Assembly (NCBI GenBank): GCA_021792355.1
Contig: JAJYUV010000028.1
Location: 1 to 11,801, forward strand
Reading direction: 5' to 3'
Length of the DNA: 11,801 bases
From: Thermoplasmata archaeon
GTDB lineage: Archaea > Thermoplasmatota > Thermoplasmata > Thermoplasmatales > GCA-001856825
The notes under the pieces were generated by a model, which was not told the DNA's origin, did no database searches, and saw only the letters and a list, made by a program, of their open reading frames with translations. The position numbers were made by a program, and so were the translations under genes. Below are positions 6,405 to 11,801 of this stretch, one piece after another (positions within the stretch are counted from its first letter, which is position 1; each line of letters begins with the position of its first letter).

Positions 6405-7262
6405 TCATAACCACTCCCACACGCTCCTGTCATACGATCTGACGGCAACCAGCCTGAACTTCGCGTCAGGATGCTTCTCCGACGCACCGTACAGGACCGA
6501 AAGCTGGTCGTCCATCATAGAGAATGGCACGAAAGTGGATGACATGTACCTGCCTTCCAGGGTGCGTGCAAGGATCGCTGCCTTAGGTATCCTCCTCTCC
6601 TCGGATAACCTCTGCACATCGTCCAGGAATGATGATCTGATATACCTGACAGAGAATTCATTTCCCTGATACACGACAGCCCTGAAACCATTCTCCTCCC
6701 GCCTGGAGAAGTTGTATTCTATATAGCAGTCCTCACCGGAAGGAAGACCGGTTTCATCAAGGATGTCCGCCTCGTAGGAGACGACACCAAGGTGTATCCT
6801 TCCGTCAACGGAATCCAGTGCAGATATCCCGCCGTTCGTTGGGCCGAGATCGGATATCCTTGTCCTGTTCTTCATGCCGCTTATCCGCTTCCCTATCTCG
6901 GTGACGTCTGCAGATGATGATGAATGGAACCTGTAATCTGCGAAGATGCTATCGCCTTTCAGGTAGAGTCCTCCACGGACAGCAGTCTTCACCATGGCTG
7001 TCTCCTCCAGAACTGCGGATGCCAACTTCATTTCATCTGCCCTGATCCTGACCGTAATGCAGTCTCCCCTGTTTCTGGGGTCGAACTGGGAGAGGATTCC
7101 CTTCAGCTTTTGTGCTGCACCCGCACATACGAAGAGATCGATGTGGGAATCACCCCCTGATACGTGAAAGTCCAGGGGGATGATGCTGATCTCCTTCTCC
7201 AGCAGCGGGATGACAGGATGCTGCTGATCCACCGATATGGTCAGTCTCCTATCCAGAACCAT
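6405..7262 (-). CDS. Unknown protein, paralog of the 312-aa upstream neighbour
   Basis: A 285-aa soluble protein that I do not recognise. It clearly shares ancestry with the product of 7311-8249. Both start near a LDRR (residues 3-6 here), share YLKGDSIFADYRFH (100-113) against YLLKDELYLDFRFH, share ERRIPKAAILARTLEGRYMS (222-241) with STFVPF after it, and both end in VWEWL. The proteins probably form the two halves of a heteromer. No transmembrane segment or nuclease, kinase or HTH signature is evident. The ATG at 7262 has no strong ribosome site (only GTGATG close by), and translation may depend on the upstream gene, which ends 48 bases before and lies in the same frame. The upstream in-frame codons SKILYRDVD resemble the paralog's N-terminus (KISEVHA), so the true or ancestral start may lie a few codons earlier. 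Confidence 0.78.
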   Translation of the reverse strand: MVLDRRLTISVDQQHPVIPLLEKEISIIPLDFHVSGGDSHIDLFVCAGAAQKLKGILSQFDPRNRGDCITVRIRADEMKLASAVLEETAMVKTAVRGGLYLKGDSIFADYRFHSSSSADVTEIGKRISGMKNRTRISDLGPTNGGISALDSVDGRIHLGVVSYEADILDETGLPSGEDCYIEYNFSRREENGFRAVVYQGNEFSVRYIRSSFLDDVQRLSEERRIPKAAILARTLEGRYMSSTFVPFSMMDDQLSVLYGASEKHPDAKFRLVAVRSYDRSVWEWL

Positions 7263-7310
7263 GTCAACATCACGGTAAAGAATTTTAGACCACCTCGGCA
7301 GATACTGGTG

Positions 7311-8249
7311 TCATAACCACTCCCAAACCTGCTCATCCAGTTCCGAATAGTATTCCAGCAGCGGATGCGTGTCATGATCAAGCATCAGGGAGTTCATCAT
7401 TATGGAAACGTATTCATCGGCTTCTGCTGCAGGCACGAATGTGGTATCGTATAGCCTCCCATTCTCCATGTTAAGGAAGAGAGCTATCCTTGGAATCCTT
7501 GCCTCGTTACCCCTTCTCCTCCCTTCTACCAGTGATTTCTCGTAAACATAGGTTTCATAGACGTTATCTTCCGTTGATATTGCTTCAGCCCTGCCAGATT
7601 CCATGGGTTTCGACGTGTAAAGCAGGATCTTGATGCCCTCTTTGGTGACAGACCTGCCCTCGATTTCAGCGACTGCATCCAGGTGGTTTTCTGCCATGTA
7701 TCCTATCAACGGGTTGTCCATGGGTATTGGTATAGAGTACCTCACAACCGCAAGCGGAGTCTGCGAATGTATTTCCTGCATCCTGTCTCTGAATTTACGG
7801 GAATGCGTCAATTTTACTATCCTGAAATTTGTGTTCCTTCCGATCACTTCTGAAAGAATGTCATTGATGTCGTGCAGCCTGTTTCCATGAAACCTGAAGT
7901 CCAGGTAGAGTTCGTCCTTAAGCAGATAAGCATTGTTCAGCACGACCGATGGTGCTTCAAGCAGCCTCCCGACGACTTTCATCCCCTCGATGTTGTTAAT
8001 CCTCTCTGTTATCGAATAATAGGACCTCTTCTCCACGAGATCTTTCCTCGAGAGAATGGGTGCCATGATCTGGTTTGGCTTGCCTGATTTCGGAAAGAAG
8101 AGCTGGATGTATGTCTTATCGTCTTCCACGAAGGTGTATGCCGGCACAGTTTCATTCATCCTCGCAAGCAGTTCGAATATGCCACTGTGCTGCTTTATCG
8201 CAATAACGCATCTTCTGTCCAGTTTTGCATGTACCTCACTTATTTTCAT
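7311..8249 (-). CDS. Unknown protein, first gene of the minus-strand cassette
   Basis: A 312-aa soluble protein, paralog of the 285-aa protein next to it. It has LDRR at 10-13, an N-terminal region of alternating strands and helices (TFVEDDKTYIQLFF 39-52), the shared YLLKDELYLDFRFH at 108-121 followed by a helix DINDILSEVIG, a basic patch EGRRRGNEARIPR (242-254), the shared STRAND-like block FLNMENGRLYDTTFVP (258-273) and the terminal VWEWL. Start is ATG 8249 with GAGGT 8 bases before it (8258-8262). No membrane segment and no family recognised. As the promoter-proximal gene of a run of minus-strand genes with short gaps or overlaps (48, 25, -8, -4, -17, 25 bases), it is likely co-transcribed with the small membrane proteins. 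Nucleic-acid or ligand sensing is only a guess. Confidence 0.8.
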   Translation of the reverse strand: MKISEVHAKLDRRCVIAIKQHSGIFELLARMNETVPAYTFVEDDKTYIQLFFPKSGKPNQIMAPILSRKDLVEKRSYYSITERINNIEGMKVVGRLLEAPSVVLNNAYLLKDELYLDFRFHGNRLHDINDILSEVIGRNTNFRIVKLTHSRKFRDRMQEIHSQTPLAVVRYSIPIPMDNPLIGYMAENHLDAVAEIEGRSVTKEGIKILLYTSKPMESGRAEAISTEDNVYETYVYEKSLVEGRRRGNEARIPRIALFLNMENGRLYDTTFVPAAEADEYVSIMMNSLMLDHDTHPLLEYYSELDEQVWEWL

Positions 8250-8410
8250 CGTCTGTTACCTCACATTTCCATTCTTACCCCGTTGAGGCGCATCTGTTGA
8301 AACTTTCCCAATGATATCGAGATACTGATTCTGTAAATTACAATCTGACGGGGAAGTCCACCACACAGCATCTACGATTTGACATTAGATAAACCTTTTC
8401 ATGGAATTTT

Positions 8411-8430
8411 ATGCAAATTATACATTGCAT
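8411..8430. promoter_or_regulatory. Palindromic site around a TATA-like core in the divergent region
   Basis: Six-base arms ATGCAA and TTGCAT flank an 8-base core ATTATACA that itself can act as a TATA box on either strand. It lies between the divergent cassettes starting at 8249 (-) and 8530 (+), about 160 bases from the first and 100 from the second. The layout is that of an operator over a promoter. It shares ATTGCAT with the palindrome at 8800-8815. Confidence 0.4.
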
Positions 8431-8490
8431 GACTACTGCCAAATAGTTATTAAAGCAGGCATGTTCTATAAAAATATTTTGTAGAAAGAC

Positions 8491-8501
8491 GTTAATATAA
8501 C
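8491..8501 (+). promoter_or_regulatory. Candidate TATA box for the 76-aa gene
   Basis: GTTAATATAAC centred at 8496 predicts transcription from about 8522, just before the TTG at 8530. A second AT-rich element, CTATAAAAATATTTT (8466-8480), could serve as an alternative. The region 8250-8529 otherwise holds no convincing gene. Confidence 0.4.
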
Positions 8502-8529
8502 CTCTTTCGGATGGCGCATGTAGAACCAC

Positions 8530-8760
8530 TTGCTCATTTTACAAACGTGGCAAAAGACTTATTGGGATGAAGCATTCTTGTTCAATTCAATGAATAAATT
8601 CGACATTGAATTTTATAATGGGCTTATGAAAGGAATTGTGAAGTGCGCAGGAATCGTCAAAAAATCTGCCGATCTGAAAGAGGCAAATGAGCAGATAGAC
8701 GATCTGCTGAAGAGAATCCAGAAAAAAATAGATGTGATGGTGGAGGAAAGCTTGGAGTAA
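8530..8760 (+). CDS. Small helical protein upstream of the radical SAM gene
   Basis: A 76-aa frame (TTG at 8530 to TAA at 8758-8760), or 56 aa if ATG at 8590 is used. The second half is strongly helical, charged and heptad-like: KKSADLKEANEQIDDLLKRI then QKKIDVMVEESLE, consistent with a coiled coil. The first part is aromatic (TWQKTYWDEAFLFNS). Neither start has a Shine-Dalgarno; TATA element 8491-8501 favours an almost leaderless TTG start, whereas the ATG would have a leader of nearly 70 bases. It lies 81 bases before the radical SAM gene on the same strand, so a regulatory or accessory role for that gene is possible. No family recognised. Confidence 0.55.
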   Translation: MLILQTWQKTYWDEAFLFNSMNKFDIEFYNGLMKGIVKCAGIVKKSADLKEANEQIDDLLKRIQKKIDVMVEESLE

Positions 8761-8799
8761 AACATGCGGCATAGAATTGTTCCTAAAAATTTTTGGGGT

Positions 8800-8815
8800 G
8801 TATTGCATACAATAC
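8800..8815 (+). promoter_or_regulatory. Palindromic TATA/operator before the radical SAM gene
   Basis: GTATTG and CAATAC flank CATA, making an inverted repeat whose centre lies about 34 bases before the ATG at 8842. CATACAATAC within it is the best TATA candidate and would give a transcript starting close to the ATG. A near-palindromic CC-T-AAAAATTTTT-G-GG lies just upstream (8782-8797) and could end the preceding transcript. Binding of a repressor or the promoter itself is inference. Confidence 0.45.
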
Positions 8816-8841
8816 TGTAGAGATAAAAAAAGAGAATAAAG

Positions 8842-9858
8842 ATGTTGAACGTTGAATATAACCGGGATAAGTATCGGGAAGCTGCCCTGAAAGCCTGGAG
8901 CACGATACGCAGGAATAAGATTGAGAAACTCAAGGCTGCCAATGAGACTTTCGACGATTACGTATTCGACATTGACTCCAGAAAAATAGCCTACGGAACT
9001 TATAAGATAAACCCTCCGCTCATAAAGAAATCAAAACTCACATGGGTGGAGAAGGGAGGGGTTGGAAAGGAGTTGTCAGATGGCTGGGCACTCAATTATG
9101 CCATTGGCTGTACTCATGCCTGCAGGTTCTGCTACGTCGACAGTATACACAAGAGATACGGGGAAGGAAGGGCAGGACCCTTTGTGAACCGTGCGTGGGG
9201 CAATTATCTCTATACTCCGGCAAACCTGGATGAAGCGATAACCAGGACAAAGTGGGAAAGATGGAAGGGCATCGAGGTCATGATGTCCTCCACTCATGAT
9301 CCGTATATCCCTTCTCTGGTCAGTACAACCAGAAAGCTGCTTGAAGCAGCACTTCCCGCAGGTGTAAAGCTGTGCATCCAGACAAGATCTCCCCTTGTGG
9401 TCAGGGATTTTGAATATCTTTCACAGTTCAGGAAGCAGGTGAGAGTTCAGGTTTCGGTGGCCACAATGAACGGGAAGCTGAGCAGGATAATCGAACCAAG
9501 GGTGGCTTCTCCGGAATCAAGGCTGCGCATAATAGAAAAGGCAAAGGAATACGGCCTTAATACCGGCATAATCATTGCACCTGTGCTGCCACCGGTCAAA
9601 ATTAGGATTTCCCCATCTAAGGATATTGAGGAAATAGTTTCAAGATTATCGGAGATCAGGCCTGACAACATATACGGGGAGAGCCTGCATGTCAGGGGAT
9701 CGAACATAAGCGAACTGGAGGCCATGCTGGGCCAGAAACTGGATCTGGAAAACTTTGATGCAGCTATGGAGATAAAATTCCACAAGACCTTATCAAAATA
9801 TGGATTGAAGGGAAGATGGTGGAAGGAGCACAGATATAATCACAGCAATGAAGCTTGA
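8842..9858 (+). CDS. Radical SAM protein, SPL/Rv2578c-like
   Basis: A 338-aa cytosolic radical SAM enzyme. The [4Fe-4S] motif is C90-T-H-A-C94-R-F-C97-Y98 (CxxxCxxC), preceded by NYAIGC as in spore-photoproduct-lyase-like proteins. The barrel follows with VMMSSTHDPYIPS (about 150-162), LCIQTRSPLVVRD (strand 3-4 region), VRVQVSVATM and TGIIIAPVLP, standard for this branch. Family members reduce the cluster to make a 5'-deoxyadenosyl radical; the substrate of this branch is generally unknown. It is not a proven DNA repair enzyme. The ATG at 8842 has no clear Shine-Dalgarno (AGAGAATAAAG), so a leaderless start is likely. The 3' end overlaps that of tcmP by 19 bases in tail-to-tail orientation, which matches the recurring link of TcmP with cysteine-motif (DUF5131-type or radical SAM) partners. 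Confidence 0.88.
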   Translation: MLNVEYNRDKYREAALKAWSTIRRNKIEKLKAANETFDDYVFDIDSRKIAYGTYKINPPLIKKSKLTWVEKGGVGKELSDGWALNYAIGCTHACRFCYVDSIHKRYGEGRAGPFVNRAWGNYLYTPANLDEAITRTKWERWKGIEVMMSSTHDPYIPSLVSTTRKLLEAALPAGVKLCIQTRSPLVVRDFEYLSQFRKQVRVQVSVATMNGKLSRIIEPRVASPESRLRIIEKAKEYGLNTGIIIAPVLPPVKIRISPSKDIEEIVSRLSEIRPDNIYGESLHVRGSNISELEAMLGQKLDLENFDAAMEIKFHKTLSKYGLKGRWWKEHRYNHSNEA

Positions 9859-10784
9859 TCTCCTTTTATCTGTCTCAAAAGTTCCAATGCCAGATCTCCA
9901 TCAGCTCTGCTAATAATCTTTCCAAATTCCTCCATCGGTTTTATCCACGCGGTATTGCTTTGTGTTTTTCTTATTCTTAGTATAAGGGAATATTCCTCCT
10001 TGTTTCCGGAGCTCTTTATTTTCACTTCGTCTCCGTATGGTTTCCCAAACATGCCTTCAAACATTTCAATGACTGCATTCGACGGGTCTTTTCCAGGAAT
10101 ATAAGTGGGAATTAACGACTTCATCCTATTGATATCACTTTCATTGAAGTATGCCATTATCCTTCCGTTGAGTCTGTATACGCCCCATGAAAAGTTCATG
10201 AGGATGTCCACATAGCGAGTTCTGTCCATAAGGTACTTGAGTTGCAGAAAACTCGGCTCCATCCCTTCTGGGTCCACAAAGAACAGTACGATAGTCCTTT
10301 CAGTTATGTGTTCGTCGACTACCTTTTGAATAAGAGCATTAACATCACCCGGGTATACACAAGCTTTACCCGGTGTTAGTACCTCCAGTCTTTCTTTCAG
10401 TAAGGTGACCTTGGAAGGATCGATCTCTATGGGTATTATCTCATCAATCATGGGATTCAATGAGGCAATGAGAGATGACCCGAGGATAGTGTACTTTGAG
10501 CCCCTTACCTTGACTAGTCCACTTCCCCCAAAGGCGTCAATGAATACTACTTTGTCGAAATGGTGGCTATTCTTCCAGGCATTTGCTATTCTTGCAAAAA
10601 TACCCAGATAATAGTTTAGATAAGCTAATTTGAGAATAGTGTGAGGTCCGTATTCTGAGTCAATCCCTGAGTAACCTTTCCCCGCAGAATATAATCTGTT
10701 CAGGACCTTATGATCAGCTTCATCAGCCAGTACCCTAATCTGATCGAGAATTTTATCCATATCGCTTTTTTTGGTCCCTGTCAT
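9840..10784 (-). CDS. tcmP: Three-Cys-motif partner protein TcmP
   Basis: A 314-aa protein with the TcmP pattern: KLAYLNYYLGIFARIANAW helix (52-70), FIDAFGGSGL (81-90, resembling a methyltransferase motif I), IPIEID (117-122), a FFVDPEGME block (168-176, in the place of motif IV) and ILMNFSWGV (194-202). It thus has a Rossmann methyltransferase-like fold, although activity has not been shown for the family to my knowledge. TcmP takes its name from lying next to proteins with a three-cysteine motif. Here the partner would be the radical SAM gene that converges on it with a 19-base overlap. Start ATG 10784 with GGAG 5 bases upstream; it lies 33 bases after the membrane/PKD-like gene, probably in one operon. 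The pair occurs in mobile and defence-like settings. Confidence 0.87.
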   Translation of the reverse strand: MTGTKKSDMDKILDQIRVLADEADHKVLNRLYSAGKGYSGIDSEYGPHTILKLAYLNYYLGIFARIANAWKNSHHFDKVVFIDAFGGSGLVKVRGSKYTILGSSLIASLNPMIDEIIPIEIDPSKVTLLKERLEVLTPGKACVYPGDVNALIQKVVDEHITERTIVLFFVDPEGMEPSFLQLKYLMDRTRYVDILMNFSWGVYRLNGRIMAYFNESDINRMKSLIPTYIPGKDPSNAVIEMFEGMFGKPYGDEVKIKSSGNKEEYSLILRIRKTQSNTAWIKPMEEFGKIISRADGDLALELLRQIKGDQASLL

Positions 10785-10817
10785 ATTAACTCCAGTCCCA
10801 ATGATCCTTTATTCCAC

Positions 10818-11462
10818 TCATGGATCAATAACCTGCACCTCAATGCTGCTGGAATCCTGGAAACCGTTGCTGTCAGTCACTGTTAGGGAAATCTGGTAGG
10901 TCACGTTTCTGCCATAAGTATAGAACCGCGAGGTGTTGGCAGAGAAAGAAACAGAAATCGCAGTATCATGTAGGTTGGACGTGGCATATGTCTGCATATT
11001 AGATATATTGTTCGTGCTGATGGACCACTGATATTTTAATGGAGATTGCCCCCCAGATACTGCAGATCCGAATGACACTGTAGTAGGGGACCCATCATAG
11101 ACTACTGAGGGCCCGCTCACCGAAACTGACAGGTCATGGGGCACGAACGAGAGAATGGTGCCGCTTATTGCGATTCCAACCACGAGTCCGATGACAGCTG
11201 CTGCTTTGATCTTTTTTGCATGGCGAGGCAGAAATCCTTCTGGGTTAACATAATTCAGCATGAAACCGGTCGCGGCAGCCAATAAGAGTATGATTCCCCA
11301 CCATTTCAAGATCACAAATAGAGCAAAATCGAAGAGCGCGGAATACGGATGAGATGATAACTCCCAGTCCTGAAAGTCTGGAATCAATGGCGAGCTGATG
11401 TACCACACAAGAAATCCTGTTATCAACAGTATCCATGATAGATAGACAAGAGGTTTGTTCAA
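10818..11462 (-). CDS. Three-helix membrane protein with external Ig/PKD-like domain
   Basis: A 214-aa protein when begun at TTG 11462. Helices at about 5-23, 45-70 and 88-107; the basic RHAKKIK before helix 3 sets the loop inside, so the C-terminal domain (about 110-214) faces outside. That domain is rich in Ser, Thr and Asn and shows the PKD/Ig pattern: VSVSGPSVVYDGSPTTVSFG, then GGQSPLKYQWSIS, and finally YQISLTVTDSNGFQDSSSIE. It probably binds or displays something on the cell surface. The frame is open to an ATG at 11525, but the extra 21 residues are hydrophilic and overlap the 52-aa gene fully; the TTG overlaps that gene's TGA as TTGA and has AAGGT 6 bases before it, so it is preferred. 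Function unknown. The shared transcript with tcmP and an RHH protein is notable. Confidence 0.75.
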   Translation of the reverse strand: MNKPLVYLSWILLITGFLVWYISSPLIPDFQDWELSSHPYSALFDFALFVILKWWGIILLLAAATGFMLNYVNPEGFLPRHAKKIKAAAVIGLVVGIAISGTILSFVPHDLSVSVSGPSVVYDGSPTTVSFGSAVSGGQSPLKYQWSISTNNISNMQTYATSNLHDTAISVSFSANTSRFYTYGRNVTYQISLTVTDSNGFQDSSSIEVQVIDP

Positions 11463-11617
11463 CTCTTTACCTTCCCGTTCTTCACGTTGTTGGCAAACAT
11501 CTCCTGCACCTTCGGCCATGCACATTTTCCGTGGATGTAGTCGAAGGAGTCTTTTTCCTTACTGTTTCTGTCTTGATGCAAAGCGTTCCACCACAAACCA
11601 TTCTCACCCCACCGCAT
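11459..11617 (-). CDS. 52-aa microprotein between RHH and membrane genes
   Basis: Read from the minus strand: ATG at 11617, TGA at 11459-11461. It starts MRWGENGLWWNALHQDRN, continues KEKDSFDYIHGKCAWPKVQE and ends MFANNVKNGKVKS. The ATG lies inside the last codons of the RHH gene (14-base overlap, with AAAGGG just upstream) and the stop overlaps the TTG of the membrane gene by 4 bases. Both overlaps and the natural amino-acid mix support a real gene. It is rich in Trp (4) and charged residues, with one Cys, and has no membrane segment. An RHH protein followed by a small overlapping gene resembles antitoxin-toxin order, but no toxin fold is recognised. Confidence 0.6.
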   Translation of the reverse strand: MRWGENGLWWNALHQDRNSKEKDSFDYIHGKCAWPKVQEMFANNVKNGKVKS

Positions 11618-11801
11618 GATCCCTTTTCCACTTCTCAATAGCTTTTCTGACTGCTTCTTTCACGTATTCCTCAACAGAGGAGTGCGACTTGTCCCTTTTT
11701 ATGATCTTATCTATCTCCGTTATTAGCCCTTCTGGTATAGTCACCCTCGGCTCCTCAAGATGCATGAGGTTATCGGCCACAATGCGGCCCTTCGGGGTAA
11801 G
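11604..11801 (-). CDS. Ribbon-helix-helix (CopG/VapB-type) DNA-binding protein, C-terminal part
   Basis: The last 65 codons lie in the window; the start is beyond the edge. The strand EEPRVTIPEGLITEIDKII (16-34 of the visible part) followed by KSHSSVEEYVKEAVRKAIEKW (38-58) is the classic ribbon-helix-helix: one beta strand that pairs in a dimer and reads the DNA major groove, then two helices with the S-S-x-E-E-Y turn between them. Such proteins repress their own operon and often act as antitoxins. Residues before it (LTPKGRIVADNLMH) belong to an N-terminal extension. It heads, as far as visible, an operon with the 52-aa gene, the membrane/PKD-like gene and tcmP. Confidence 0.85.
   Translation of the reverse strand, partial: LTPKGRIVADNLMHLEEPRVTIPEGLITEIDKIIKRDKSHSSVEEYVKEAVRKAIEKWKRDHAVG

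Noticed and set aside
6380..6487. Longer version of the four-helix membrane protein (159 aa, from 6487)
   Set aside because: The extra 36 residues overlap the 285-aa gene by over 80 bases, are not membrane-like, and the TTG at 6379 has AAAGGAG at ideal spacing.
8338..8529. 63-codon minus-strand frame in the divergent region
   Set aside because: The product is a low-quality mix of Cys, aromatic and hydrophobic residues, has no ribosome site, and lies over the palindrome and candidate promoters of the + strand genes.
9076..9297. Antisense frames inside the radical SAM gene (also 9447-9785)
   Set aside because: They are shadows of a strongly supported coding region and show no motif or ribosome site of their own.
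11463..11525. Longer version of the membrane/PKD-like protein (235 aa, from 11525)
   Set aside because: The added residues are hydrophilic, lie entirely over the 52-aa gene, and the TTG forms a TTGA stop/start overlap with a ribosome site before it.
1..11801. CRISPR array, rRNA or tRNA genes
   Set aside because: No regularly spaced repeats and no rRNA or cloverleaf-like sequence were found on reading both strands.

Overview
The window looks like a stretch of an archaeal accessory region, most likely from a Thermoplasmata-type (Thermoplasma/Ferroplasma-like) genome. The reasons are mixed use of leaderless TTG/ATG starts behind TATA boxes and Shine-Dalgarno starts, heavy use of AGG/AGA for Arg and ATA for Ile, moderate G+C, short T-rich gene ends, and a gene content of tyrosine recombinase, ribbon-helix-helix protein, TcmP and radical SAM enzyme. 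The lineage is inference. No rRNA, tRNA, CRISPR array or intact insertion sequence was seen.

Layout. (1) At 1-167 is the C-terminal end of a tyrosine recombinase on +. (2) At 215-3559, on -, is a single-chain type IIG (Eco57I-like) restriction-modification enzyme with its own TATA box just upstream of a TTG start. (3) A 389-base AT-rich gap follows. (4) From 8249 down to 3949 runs a long minus-strand cassette: two paralogous unknown proteins (312 and 285 aa, both ending in VWEWL), a four-helix membrane protein, a 31-aa microprotein that bridges its neighbours by overlaps, a two-helix membrane protein, two small related proteins (79 and 45 aa) with duplicated junction sequences, and an overlapping pair that looks like DUF6978 + DUF1828/DUF1829. 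(5) On +, 8530-9858 holds a small helical protein and an SPL-like radical SAM protein, both behind palindromic AT-rich candidate promoters. (6) On -, 11801 down to 9840, lies a tightly packed operon: RHH DNA-binding protein (cut by the window edge), a 52-aa microprotein, a three-helix membrane protein with an external Ig/PKD-like domain, and tcmP, whose 3' end overlaps that of the radical SAM gene by 19 bases.

How they may work together. The recombinase end, type IIG enzyme, DUF6978/DUF1828 pair and TcmP next to a radical SAM protein together suggest a defence or mobile-element island. The radical SAM/TcmP pair is a recurring partnership in prokaryotes, although its chemistry is not established here. 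The 3949-8249 cassette pairs unknown cytosolic proteins with small membrane proteins and several microproteins linked by overlapping start and stop codons. It is the best candidate in the window for an undescribed multi-gene system.

Three small genes (5301-5438, 5920-6015, 11459-11617) were found by reading the gaps, and two larger genes get shorter, better-supported TTG starts (6379 and 11462).
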